Of a stretch of 64,000 bases of DNA, positions 11,665 through 20,162 are shown piece by piece. This stretch comes from Candidatus Babelota bacterium (GTDB lineage: Bacteria > Babelota > Babeliae > Babelales > Vermiphilaceae): the NCBI GenBank assembly GCA_026388985.1, contig JAPLIS010000013.1:46269-110268 (forward strand). Reading direction: 5' to 3'. Made by a program: the position numbers and the translations under genes. The notes below the pieces were generated by a model. It saw only the letters and a list, made by a program, of their open reading frames with translations. It was not told where the DNA came from and searched no databases. Positions within the stretch are counted from its first letter, which is position 1, and each line of letters starts with the position of its first letter.

Positions 11665-12917
11665 AAACACAGACTCTATTTAAAAAAATACTCACTATTC
11701 GCTCAGATTTTCCTATTTTTACTCATGCTGTGCATAAAAATAGACTGTTGTGCTACTTAGATAATGCTGCCACAACCCATAAGCCACAATCTGTGATTGA
11801 TGGAATGGTACACTTTTACTCACAGGATAATGCAACTGTTGGCCGCGCTATCTATACCAGTGGTGAACGCGCAACGAGTTTATATGAAGCTGCACGTGAA
11901 ACAGTACAACACTTTATCGGCGCACAAAACGCATCTGAAATTGTATTTACTCGTGGAGCAACTGAAGGTATTAATGCGATAGCCCATGCTTGGGCTGCAC
12001 ACTGCCTGCATGCTGGCGATGAAATAGTGCTGACCGAATTAGAACATCATGCTAATTTATTACCGTGGCAGAGAGTATCACAACAAACAGGAGCGGTTAT
12101 AAAATTCATACCAATACATGCTGATGGCTCACTTGATTATACAGACTTAGATACCATTATTACCCACAAAACAAAATTAGTCGCTACTACTCATGTTTCA
12201 AATGCACTTGGTACCACAGTTGATATTGATCGCATTATTACGCGTGCACGCCACGTGGGAGCTCGTATTCTTATTGACGCATCTCAATCAGCACCACATC
12301 AACGCATTAATGTTACCACTTTGGATCCTGATTTTTTAGTATTTTCAGGGCATAAAATGCTTGGACCCACGGGAATTGGGGTGCTTTATGTCAAAAAATC
12401 AGTCCACCACGAACTTGTTCCCTATCAATGTGGCGGAGGCATGGTATTTAACGCCACCTGGCAAACAGCAAGTTGGTTAAAAATGCCTCATCTACTTGAA
12501 GCTGGTACACCAGCAATAGCGCAAGCAATCGGGCTAGCTTCTGCCATTAGTTACTTAGAGCAGATTGACTTTAAGGAACTGGCCATACATGAAGCTGCAC
12601 TGTGCTCCAGACTCATTGATGGATTGCTGAAACTCCTGCCAATTCGCATACTCGGCCCTATTGCACAATTACGTACGCAAGGCCACCTGGTAAGCTTTGT
12701 AGTTAATGGCCTGCATGCCCATGATGTTGCCGCTTATTTAGACCACAAAGGCATTTGTGTGCGCGCGGGGCATCATTGCGCACAACCACTTGCTCAAACA
12801 CTGGGCATCGAGGCTAGCGTGCGTGTTAGCTTTTATCTGTATAATACGCAACAAGAAGTAGACTTTTTACTCGAAACGCTGACTCAAATAATCTCACACC
12901 TGCCAGACATGAAATAA
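11661..12917 (+). CDS. sufS: Cysteine desulfurase SufS
   Basis: Group II PLP-dependent cysteine desulfurase, 418 residues. CYLDNAATTHKP, the internal-aldimine Lys in SGHKMLGPTGIGVLY and the C-terminal catalytic loop VRAGHHCAQPLA with the persulfide Cys are all visible. It supplies sulfur to the SufBCD scaffold, probably via the SufU-like protein encoded 7 kb downstream (19782-20162). No SufE is present in the operon. Start ATG overlaps the sufD stop. Confidence 0.97.
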   Translation: MKTQTLFKKILTIRSDFPIFTHAVHKNRLLCYLDNAATTHKPQSVIDGMVHFYSQDNATVGRAIYTSGERATSLYEAARETVQHFIGAQNASEIVFTRGATEGINAIAHAWAAHCLHAGDEIVLTELEHHANLLPWQRVSQQTGAVIKFIPIHADGSLDYTDLDTIITHKTKLVATTHVSNALGTTVDIDRIITRARHVGARILIDASQSAPHQRINVTTLDPDFLVFSGHKMLGPTGIGVLYVKKSVHHELVPYQCGGGMVFNATWQTASWLKMPHLLEAGTPAIAQAIGLASAISYLEQIDFKELAIHEAALCSRLIDGLLKLLPIRILGPIAQLRTQGHLVSFVVNGLHAHDVAAYLDHKGICVRAGHHCAQPLAQTLGIEASVRVSFYLYNTQQEVDFLLETLTQIISHLPDMK

Positions 12918-12986
12918 CTATAATTTCTAATATACTATAGAGCCTGCAACCCCTTGTAATATAGGCTATTTAAAGCTATAGTTATT
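12913..12986 (+). repeat. Inverted repeat after sufS
   Basis: AATAACTATA (12913-12922) and TATAGTTATT (12977-12986) are complementary, and a further AGCCT/AGGCT pair lies between them. The element lies at the end of the suf operon and has no U-run. It may be a weak terminator or mRNA 3' structure. Confidence 0.4.
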
Positions 12987-13057
12987 AGTAACACATGCAT
13001 ATATTAAATGCATTATTGGCATGCTTAGCATATATACACTTTATTTGGAGCTTAACT

Positions 13058-13684
13058 ATGACCCACATTAAACAGTCCCCTCGTTTTATACTGTTATTGT
13101 TATCTATCTTTATAAGTGTAATGCCAACGCTTTCTTTAGCAGAAAAAACATCTGCCACCACTCTACAAAACAGTGGCTTTAAAAAAACATTCTGTTCGTA
13201 TTGGCGGCAATACTATACTTTCAGAAGAGACGTAGTATATCCACTTAACCACTACGGATCGCTTATTCAAACTGCTATTGAATCTAAGTCTCATGTCTCA
13301 CTCCACAACTTAAGAGTAAACGCAGGCTATAACAATAAAGCATGCGATATCCTAAAAATCAAGGAACCAATGGTTACTTCATGCTTTATTGTCGGCATTA
13401 TTGATGCTCTGATGGCAGAAAAACCGGCCGAAAATATTGCAAAAGATGATATCGTAAAATATATCTGTCACCATGGATGCTTAATAGGTCTAAAAAAGTT
13501 AGCTGATCAACAAGGCTTACCTATTACACAAAATGGCTTCACTCAAGCATCTTGGTCTGTTATATCAAATATTATTGCTAATAAATTCACCGATCTTATT
13601 GGCGAACCGATTGGCAACATCGCGTTTAAAGCTATTAGATGCTATAAACATGGCCGCAAACCTGCCGACCAGTGTGAATGGTAA
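13058..13684 (+). CDS. Hypothetical exported protein
   Basis: Unrecognised protein of 208 residues when started at ATG 13058. TTGGAG lies 7 nt upstream and the start yields a clean signal peptide (MTHIKQSPRFILLLLSIFISVMPTLSLA). The frame is open further up to 12995 but without a ribosome-binding site. The mature part has several Cys (KKTFCSYW, KACDILK, SCFIVG, KYICHHGC, IRCYK), suggesting disulfides after export. No catalytic motif is evident. Convergent with the HAD-like gene at 13704. Confidence 0.7.
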   Translation: MTHIKQSPRFILLLLSIFISVMPTLSLAEKTSATTLQNSGFKKTFCSYWRQYYTFRRDVVYPLNHYGSLIQTAIESKSHVSLHNLRVNAGYNNKACDILKIKEPMVTSCFIVGIIDALMAEKPAENIAKDDIVKYICHHGCLIGLKKLADQQGLPITQNGFTQASWSVISNIIANKFTDLIGEPIGNIAFKAIRCYKHGRKPADQCEW

Positions 13685-13703
13685 TAAAATAGTCGAGCAC
13701 CAG

Positions 13704-14636
13704 TTAATTTAAAATACCCTGTTTTTTTAAAGAGCATTTTAAATCTTTTTGCTGTATAAACTGTATACTTTTTATGCCAATATCTTGAGCAACCTGCAAA
13801 GTACTTTTCTCTTTGTCTATCAACAAGCATTGTGTCGGCTCAAGTTTATAGGTATCAAAAAGCCGCTCAAACAATTTCTTATTACTCTTAAGTGCGTGTG
13901 CTTGATGTGATGCGACTACACCATCAAAAAGATTTATTATTTCAGGGTATGCTAGAGCAATATGTGTATGGGCTTCTTGAGAAAGATTAGCTATGGCATA
14001 TAACATATAACCAGACACCTTAAGCTCCTTTGCCACTTTAATCATCGCGGGTACAGATCTACTAATGGTACCAATATGTGCGGGATTAAGAGCTATTTCA
14101 ATAATAATTTGGGCCATCTCCTTTTCTTTTTGACTAGAAAAAAAGCCACCTTCATTTATTTTGTCTAAATAGGACAACAGCTTTCTTTTTACTTCTTGAT
14201 GCTCACATTCACCATGTTGCCAGGCAACAATGCACTGCGGCATACGGCGCTCTTTATAAGTAAATAAGACAGAAGACTTATGCTCTGCATCAGCTCCCAT
14301 TTTTTCCAACGCATCTAGACATGAATCTATGGGATTACGCCAATGAGTAAGTGTATAGCTGGCCATTTTACCGACACCAATTTTACGTATAATTTGCTGA
14401 GTATCCTCACTAATAAAATCACTAAGATCTAGAATAGCTATTTTCTTTTTTTCAGCAGTACTGATAATTGCATCCGGACCTGAATTAATTACCTGCACCT
14501 GTGCATCAGCAACAATAGCACTGTTCTCTATCGTGAAAGCATTCTCCTGCAAGCATGCTTTTTTGTTAAAAATAAGCCCCAAGCCAGCGCATACTATAAT
14601 TAGCATAGGCACACTAATTGCCTGCTTTGCATTCAT
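13704..14636 (-). CDS. Exported HAD-like protein with degenerate active site
   Basis: The 310-residue protein has an N-terminal hydrophobic signal/anchor (about residues 8-23). Its HAD-like fold matches the two neighbours at 17642 and 18633 in length and order of motifs. Motif I is AILDLSDFI (Asp kept, the GVL context lost). The motif II region has AIANLSQE where the paralogues have SNWD. Motif III Lys is in LKSNKK. Motif IV is LLIDKEKS where the paralogues have VDDQKEN, so one of the two metal-binding Asp is replaced by Lys. This suggests loss of phosphatase activity and a possible binding or regulatory role. AAGGAG precedes the ATG. Confidence 0.78.
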   Translation of the reverse strand: MNAKQAISVPMLIIVCAGLGLIFNKKACLQENAFTIENSAIVADAQVQVINSGPDAIISTAEKKKIAILDLSDFISEDTQQIIRKIGVGKMASYTLTHWRNPIDSCLDALEKMGADAEHKSSVLFTYKERRMPQCIVAWQHGECEHQEVKRKLLSYLDKINEGGFFSSQKEKEMAQIIIEIALNPAHIGTISRSVPAMIKVAKELKVSGYMLYAIANLSQEAHTHIALAYPEIINLFDGVVASHQAHALKSNKKLFERLFDTYKLEPTQCLLIDKEKSTLQVAQDIGIKSIQFIQQKDLKCSLKKQGILN

Positions 14637-15010
14637 GTTTTTTCTCCTTATTTTTTAACCCTATAATTACTTTTTATAATTCATGAACAAGAAGTCATAA
14701 AGCAATAATTAATGCTATAATACTGTTTTTTAACGTAATCATGGCAGAACTTAAGCATAAAATCTTATAGAGCGACCCTCCTACAATTCCTAGAATAACC
14801 GACACACATTCCGCCTAGGCTGCTCAGACGGCCTTAAAAAAGGCATTAATGCTTTTTTATAGAAAAACAAACCCATTTATCGCTACCTACACTCATTTTT
14901 GAAAAATACTCAATAATTAAAAAAACAGTATATATAAAGCAAATAAATAAATAGATTGACAATCTGAATAATTTCCGTATGGTTAGTTATATATATTTAT
15001 TAATTATCAA
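14637..15010. other. Intergenic region without a gene
   Basis: About 370 nt between divergent genes. No convincing coding frame is seen. It contains an A/T-flanked palindromic hairpin at about 14834-14857 (AAAAAAGGCATTAATGCTTT), which could act as a bidirectional terminator, and the promoter listed at 14956. Confidence 0.6.
14956..14983 (+). promoter_or_regulatory. Sigma-70-type promoter for the ankyrin gene at 15011
   Basis: A perfect -35 TTGACA (14956-14961) is followed after 16 nt by TATGGT (14978-14983), a 4/6 match to the -10 consensus. Transcription would begin about 20 nt upstream of the coding region. Confidence 0.5.
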
Positions 15011-15613
15011 ATGGAGGCAGAATACATAAAAAAACTATTATTATCTCTTGCTATACTTATTGCAACACCGCATATAAGCGCTATGAATGTTGTGTCACAC
15101 AAATGGAATGAGTACAAAGAAAACCAACAGTACAAAAAAAAACTACAAACAGTAGCTAAGTTTTTTGATTATTTACATTATGATACAGAAAAAAACGCTC
15201 AACTGTTTTTTGAAGATAACCAAGCATCGATAGTACCCTATATCAATACACTAGTTGACAAGCATGAAAACAGCTTACTACACATTGCTGTCGTTAAAAG
15301 AAAAACTGCCATAGCTACTTTATTAATAAACAATGGAGCATTGGTGAATCAACGTAATTATCAAAACGTAACCCCCCTTACCAATACCATTATCCTTGAA
15401 AATATCCTTTTAGCAAAAAGACTAATCAATGCTGGAGCTGAAATTGATCTGGCTCTTCTTCCGAATGGCAGGAAAGCAATTGATCGTGTTAACACAAAAA
15501 CTAAAGACGCTATATATCAAGAGCTAAAAAAATATAACGCCAAAAAAAATAAAATAGTATCAACCTATATATCACGTGACCCAGCCAGCATTGTGCTGAA
15601 ATACCTAGAATAA
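15011..15613 (+). CDS. Small exported ankyrin-repeat protein
   Basis: Two to three ankyrin units (about residues 78-165) include ENSLLHIAVVKRKTAIATLLINNGA and NVTPLTNTIILENILLAKRLINAGAE. The C-terminus is DPASIVLKYLE. The first ATG (15011) has no Shine-Dalgarno. However, a perfect GGAGG at 15013-15017 lies 8 nt before an ATA codon (15026), and reading from there gives the classic signal peptide (AUA)KKLLLSLAILIATPHISA. The true start may be AUA, or an ATG that mutated to ATA. Either start keeps the hydrophobic core. Host-directed role is inferred. Confidence 0.78.
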   Translation: MEAEYIKKLLLSLAILIATPHISAMNVVSHKWNEYKENQQYKKKLQTVAKFFDYLHYDTEKNAQLFFEDNQASIVPYINTLVDKHENSLLHIAVVKRKTAIATLLINNGALVNQRNYQNVTPLTNTIILENILLAKRLINAGAEIDLALLPNGRKAIDRVNTKTKDAIYQELKKYNAKKNKIVSTYISRDPASIVLKYLE

Positions 15614-15640
15614 ACCCCTAGCAATAGGGATTACAACAAA

Positions 15641-15712
15641 CCCTTTTAATCAATACAGAGATAATGCTAAGGTTGTTTTATTGTATAAAATAACCTTAGT
15701 TGATTAAAGGGG
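15641..15712 (+). promoter_or_regulatory. Long two-part hairpin burying the Shine-Dalgarno of the FAD oxidoreductase gene
   Basis: Outer stem of 13 bp: CCCTTTTAATCAA (15641-15653) with TTGATTAAAGGGG (15700-15712), one G-U pair. Inner stem of 14 bp: CTAAGGTTGTTTTA (15667-15680) with TAAAATAACCTTAG (15686-15699), one G-U pair, loop TTGTA. A 13-nt bulge lies on the left side. The outer right arm holds the AAAGGGG that serves the ATG at 15721. No U-run follows, so it is not a typical terminator. Confidence 0.7.
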
Positions 15713-15720
15713 AACTAACC

Positions 15721-16941
15721 ATGCATTATTCATTAAAGTCCTTTATACTTATACTTACTGCATTGCTTTATACAGGGCACAGCAATGCTCTATTTTATAA
15801 ACAAACAAAAACGACGACGATAAGCAATGCTGCCGATACAACATGGACCATTGTCGGTGCCGGTCCTGCCGGAATAGCGGTAATCGGCATGCTTCTTGAT
15901 ATAGGAATTGATGGCAAAACCATTACCTGGATAGATCCTGAATTTAATGTAGGCAGAATGGGTGCGCATTATTATAACGTGCCAGGCAATGCATTGGCAG
16001 AAAATTACATAGCATTTGTAAACGAATGCCATACCTTTAAAAATTATTCTTCACCTGCACTGGACTATTTACGAAACTATTACCCCTATGAGGCCTGCTC
16101 ACTACACATTATAATTGATGCATTACGAGACATAACAGCATACTTAAAAACAAAAGTCACGTGTCATGCTGACACAATAAACAACTTACAGTTTAAAGAA
16201 AATAACTGGCATATTTCTTTAAAAAACAATACTTTTTTTACTTCACATAACGTGGTACTTGCAACTGGTTCTCACCCTAGAACATTTAACTATCCATGCG
16301 AATATACTATACCGCTTGATGACGCACTCGATAACACAAAACTTATATCTCACTTGCAACCAGAAGACACTATTGCTCTTGTGGGCGGATCACACTCAGG
16401 CACGCTAGTGCTTAAATATTTATATGAATCAAAGGTGAAACGTATTATAAATTTTTATGTAGATCCTATTACCTATGCATATGATATGGGAAACAACAAT
16501 ACCCCCGAGTATAATGGCTTAAAAGGGGATGTTGCACAATGGGCATTTGATGTGCTTGAAGCTGAACACCCTGCATCAATTTTTAGAATAAAAAACACAG
16601 ACATCGGCCGCGCTTCATGGATACCCATATGCAATAAAATTATTTATGCCATTGGCTATGAACGAAACGCGATTCCTCTTATTGATATCAACAAAAATGA
16701 CCTTTTCTATGATGACACAACTGGTGTTATTGGTGTTGCCCCCTGCCTATTTGGTATCGGCTTTGCTTTTCCAGAAAAAATAATTGATCAGTGGGGCAAG
16801 ACTCAGCACACTGTCGGCATAATTGATTTTTTACAGTATGCACAGCGCATTGTGCCGCAGTGGACAGCTACCAAAAAAACATTACCAATCAACCTAGATG
16901 CCTTTGAAAAATTATTTGCTATTAACTTGATACAACAGTAG
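15721..16941 (+). CDS. Exported FAD-dependent oxidoreductase (monooxygenase-like)
   Basis: A signal peptide (MHYSLKSFILILTALLYTGHSNA) precedes a two-dinucleotide-domain flavoprotein. The first Rossmann motif is WTIVGAGPAGIAVIGM (about residue 45) and the second ALVGGSHSGTLVLKYL (about 225); an ATGSHPRTF segment closes the FAD domain. The arrangement resembles lysine/ornithine N-monooxygenase-like or pyridine-nucleotide-disulfide-type enzymes; there is no CxxC redox pair at the FAD site. The Sec-type signal lacks a twin-Arg motif, which is odd for a flavoprotein. ATG 15721 is chosen because AAAGGGG precedes it by 8 nt; that site is sequestered in the hairpin at 15641-15712. Substrate unknown. 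Confidence 0.8.
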   Translation: MHYSLKSFILILTALLYTGHSNALFYKQTKTTTISNAADTTWTIVGAGPAGIAVIGMLLDIGIDGKTITWIDPEFNVGRMGAHYYNVPGNALAENYIAFVNECHTFKNYSSPALDYLRNYYPYEACSLHIIIDALRDITAYLKTKVTCHADTINNLQFKENNWHISLKNNTFFTSHNVVLATGSHPRTFNYPCEYTIPLDDALDNTKLISHLQPEDTIALVGGSHSGTLVLKYLYESKVKRIINFYVDPITYAYDMGNNNTPEYNGLKGDVAQWAFDVLEAEHPASIFRIKNTDIGRASWIPICNKIIYAIGYERNAIPLIDINKNDLFYDDTTGVIGVAPCLFGIGFAFPEKIIDQWGKTQHTVGIIDFLQYAQRIVPQWTATKKTLPINLDAFEKLFAINLIQQ

Positions 16942-16953
16942 CACAGGGCAAAC

Positions 16954-17631
16954 GTGAAACGAATTGGACTTGCACTAGGACTTTGTATATTCATAGGAGT
17001 TACCCTATATAGCGGCCTTGCTGACTATGTAAGTTTAGCTACCATAAAACAACAAAGCGACCACTTTGCCTATTTAGTTAAACACTATTATGTATGGTCA
17101 AGCGCTGTTTATATAGCTGTCTACATCGGAGGTGTTTTTTGCGGGTTACCCATAGTTATGCCTATGACAATGCTTGGAGGCTACTTATTTGGATTACTAA
17201 AAGGTGCATTATATGCCTTAACCGGAGCAACTTTAGGATCAGTAGCTTACTTTTTATTTATTCGATACGTACTATTTAAAAAAGCCACTAAAAAATACTC
17301 TGATCGGTTAGCACGCTTTAAAAACTTAATGCTGACCTATGGCCCTTCTTATCTTTTGTTTTTGCACTTTATTACCATTATTCCGTATGTTGTCATTAAT
17401 ACCCTTGCTGGATTAGCCCAAATCGAGTTGCCAACATTTATATGGACAACTATGGTTGGCGCTATTCCCAGCATTCTTTTGTATAGCTTTGCAGGAAGAC
17501 AACTAGGGACTATTGAATCAATACGCGATATCATGAAGCCACACTTATTATTACTATTCTTAGCACTTGCGATTATTGCCTTAATACCAATCATTATCAA
17601 TAAATGGCGCACCAAAAAAACTATCAATTAA
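16954..17631 (+). CDS. TVP38/TMEM64-family membrane protein
   Basis: The 225-residue protein has about five hydrophobic segments. The family core is visible: FCGLPIVMPMTMLGGYLFG, then GATLGSVAYFLFIRY and a C-terminal IIPYVVINTLAGLAQI. Such VTT/DedA-like proteins sit in the inner membrane and are thought to move lipids or small solutes. GTG start at 16954, 12 nt after the preceding stop, so probably co-transcribed with the FAD gene. Convergent with the HAD gene at 17642 (10-nt gap). Confidence 0.85.
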   Translation: MKRIGLALGLCIFIGVTLYSGLADYVSLATIKQQSDHFAYLVKHYYVWSSAVYIAVYIGGVFCGLPIVMPMTMLGGYLFGLLKGALYALTGATLGSVAYFLFIRYVLFKKATKKYSDRLARFKNLMLTYGPSYLLFLHFITIIPYVVINTLAGLAQIELPTFIWTTMVGAIPSILLYSFAGRQLGTIESIRDIMKPHLLLLFLALAIIALIPIIINKWRTKKTIN

Positions 17632-17641
17632 CTTTTATTGC

Positions 17642-18598
17642 TTAAATGTGCTGATGCTCTGCTATAATATCAGCAACTTGTTTTTCTATTGTAGTAAAAT
17701 CTGGCGAGGAAGTAAGTCCCAAAAAACCTTTTTTATAGGTACACAAAAGTCCTCGCAACCCTAATGCCCGGGCTGCATCAATATTTTCTTTTTGATCATC
17801 GATAAATATGATTTCTTCGTTAAACTTTACTTTACGCTCCACAAGAGGGGCATACGCTTCTCGCTTAGGCTTTGTCTGATGAGTAATTCCCGATATAATC
17901 AAATCATCAAAAAGCGTGAATAGCTCTGGCAACTTTTCTTGCAACAGAGCAAATGATTCTGCATCCCAATTAGAAAGAATCATAAGGGTATGACCCTGCT
18001 GTTTACACTTTTCTACAAAACGTAACCCTTCTGGCACAATTTTGATGGTAGAAACAAGCAATTCTGGTGTAAACATTTTAATAATTATTTGTTGAACAAG
18101 CTGTTTTTCTATATCGCAGGTAAACCATTCTGGATGATTTTGTATGGCGGCTATAGCCTGCTTTTTAAGTTCACTATTGCTTTTACGCCCCATTTGCCAA
18201 TCACACATCATTCCCGGCATCACATTGCCATATGGGTCAAGAGCTTCACAATCTTTACCTACTTGCTGAATAGCATCAAACACTTCATACACTTTTTTAG
18301 TCAGCTCATGCTCTATAGATGAAAAACTGATATTACGTTCTGAAGAATATTTAAGTATTTTTGAAAGCCCTATTTCACTAAAAGCTTTTTTTGCGTCAAC
18401 ACCCAATAAAACACCATTCAAATCAAAAACAATGGTAATTCCTGTTTTTGAAGCTGAGACAGCGTTAGTAGAAAAAATAGCTTGAGTGCTAACAGGTGAC
18501 ACACTTTTAAATGGCGCTTCATTATATAAAAACAGATATGATGCAAGCGCAAAAAACGATACACATAAAACAGTAAACAAAAACTTTTTTTTATTCAT
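17642..18598 (-). CDS. Exported HAD-superfamily hydrolase
   Basis: Started at ATG 18598 (GGGGGTGTC upstream), the protein has 318 residues, a signal/anchor segment (MNKKKFLFTVLCVSFFALAS) and a complete HAD active site. Motif I is VFDLNGVLLGVD (nucleophile Asp59), motif II ILSNWD, motif III a Lys in TKPKREAY and motif IV FIDDQKEN. This matches YihX-like/haloacid-dehalogenase-type phosphatases, which are normally cytosolic; substrate unknown. It shares a cap-region block (DPYGNxMP, MCDWQxGRKSN) with the neighbour at 18633, 35 nt upstream in the same operon, so the pair arose by duplication. Confidence 0.86.
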   Translation of the reverse strand: MNKKKFLFTVLCVSFFALASYLFLYNEAPFKSVSPVSTQAIFSTNAVSASKTGITIVFDLNGVLLGVDAKKAFSEIGLSKILKYSSERNISFSSIEHELTKKVYEVFDAIQQVGKDCEALDPYGNVMPGMMCDWQMGRKSNSELKKQAIAAIQNHPEWFTCDIEKQLVQQIIIKMFTPELLVSTIKIVPEGLRFVEKCKQQGHTLMILSNWDAESFALLQEKLPELFTLFDDLIISGITHQTKPKREAYAPLVERKVKFNEEIIFIDDQKENIDAARALGLRGLLCTYKKGFLGLTSSPDFTTIEKQVADIIAEHQHI

Positions 18599-18632
18599 GA
18601 CACCCCCATTAATAATAAACTTAGTATCTTGT

Positions 18633-19586
18633 CTACATCTTTTTTGAACCACATTTGCGCATATAATATGAAACATATGTTTCTACCGCTTCAAAATTAG
18701 GCTTTGTGCCTATTCCCAAAAAACCTGGCGCTGGGACATAATGGATGCCCTTTAACCCACAGGCAGATGCTGCCTGACAATTTTCTTTTTGATCATCAAC
18801 AAATACTACCGTCTCATCATATTTTATTATGCGTTCCACCAGAAATGCATATGCTGCCGGTTCTGGCTTTATCTGTTTAGTATCCCCGGACACAATAACA
18901 CCATCAAAAAGATTAAACAATTCTGGAAACTTTTTCTTTACTAGCTCAAATGATTCTACATCCCAATTAGAAAGAACCATAAGAGTATGACCCCTCTTTT
19001 TGCACTGTTTTACATACTCCAAACCTTCAGGAATCAAGGTAATTGTTGAAGCTAGAAGTTGTGGCACAAACATTTTACGTATCACAGACTCAACAAGTTC
19101 TTTTTCTATACTACTGGTAAACCATTCAGGATGCTGTTTAATATGGTGAAATACCATTGCTATAAGTTCAGCATTACTTTTACGCCCAGCTTGCCAGTCG
19201 CACATAATAGCGGGCATACGATTACCATAGGGATCTTGAGCTTCACAACTATTACCACCCGGTTGAATAGTATTAAATATTTCATATACCTTTTTTAACA
19301 ATTCTTCTTTAACACTGATGGGGCTTACTTTGTGCTGAGTCATATATTTTAGTATATTTAAAGATCCCATCTGATCTAAAGCTTTTTTGGTGTCTATACC
19401 TAATAATACACCACCAAGATCAAATGCAATAGTAATTTTTGTTTTTGAAGCGGGAATAGCGGATATATCTACATATGAGACATAAGTATTTCGTACCAGC
19501 TGAGATGAAGATTGATCATTTCGCAGCCAATTAGGAAGTACTAGAACCATCAATACAGAAGCAATAAACAGTACGCCTTTAGTCAT
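18633..19586 (-). CDS. Exported HAD-superfamily hydrolase (paralogue)
   Basis: The 317-residue paralogue of the product at 17642 starts at ATG 19586, preceded by GGGGGGAG. It has a short hydrophobic signal/anchor (GVLFIASVLMVLVLP) and intact HAD motifs: AFDLGGVLLGID, VLSNWD, KPEPAAY and FVDDQKEN. First gene of a two-gene minus-strand operon. With the degenerate relative at 13704 this makes three exported HAD proteins within 6 kb. Confidence 0.86.
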   Translation of the reverse strand: MTKGVLFIASVLMVLVLPNWLRNDQSSSQLVRNTYVSYVDISAIPASKTKITIAFDLGGVLLGIDTKKALDQMGSLNILKYMTQHKVSPISVKEELLKKVYEIFNTIQPGGNSCEAQDPYGNRMPAIMCDWQAGRKSNAELIAMVFHHIKQHPEWFTSSIEKELVESVIRKMFVPQLLASTITLIPEGLEYVKQCKKRGHTLMVLSNWDVESFELVKKKFPELFNLFDGVIVSGDTKQIKPEPAAYAFLVERIIKYDETVVFVDDQKENCQAASACGLKGIHYVPAPGFLGIGTKPNFEAVETYVSYYMRKCGSKKM

Positions 19587-19781
19587 TGTATCTCCCCCCA
19601 ACTAGTATAAGTTTATATTAAATCAGTATAATTTATATCAAAAGTATATCAAATGGGTTCATTTTTAGATACTGATTGTTTTTCTGACTGAATTTTTTGC
19701 CAAGACAGTTTTTTTACTATCAATTTAAGCTATACTTATGGTTGATACTTTTTAAAATAACGATATTTACCAAGGGACCCC

Positions 19782-20162
19782 ATGTATCAAGCCCTTTTAC
19801 ATGACCATTACCAGTACCCCCGCAATAAAGGGGAACTGGTGACTGCTGATTTTACCTCTTATCAACACAACCCCTCATGTGGTGACCTCATAACCTTTCA
19901 AGGCACTGTTTCCGACTCAGGATTGCTGCTACAGGTTGCCTTTAACGGCACTGGCTGTGTTATTAGCCAAGCAACAGCCTCATTGCTCAGCGAAAAGGCG
20001 GTGGGGATGCCTATCGGCCAGATACAGTTATTAGACAAAAACATGGTACTGCAGCTGATTGGCATGGAACTTGGCCCAACCCGCTTAAAATGTGCTTTAT
20101 TACCTCTTGATGCTTTACAACAAGGTATTGCCGAATATATCCATAAAAAAAGGAATGTGTAA
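19782..20162 (+). CDS. sufU: SufU/IscU-type Fe-S scaffold or sulfur-transfer protein
   Basis: The 126-residue NifU-N-like protein has NPSCGD (Cys33, Asp35), GTGCVISQATASLLS (Cys59) and RLKCALLPLDAL (Cys104). The R..CA.L pattern and lack of the LPPVK motif point to SufU. The Cys59-Cys104 spacing (45) is short as in IscU, without the insertion of Bacillus SufU. It probably accepts sulfur from SufS (11661). Its stop overlaps the nurA start (TAATG), an unusual partner, and it lies 7 kb from the rest of the suf genes. Confidence 0.85.
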   Translation: MYQALLHDHYQYPRNKGELVTADFTSYQHNPSCGDLITFQGTVSDSGLLLQVAFNGTGCVISQATASLLSEKAVGMPIGQIQLLDKNMVLQLIGMELGPTRLKCALLPLDALQQGIAEYIHKKRNV

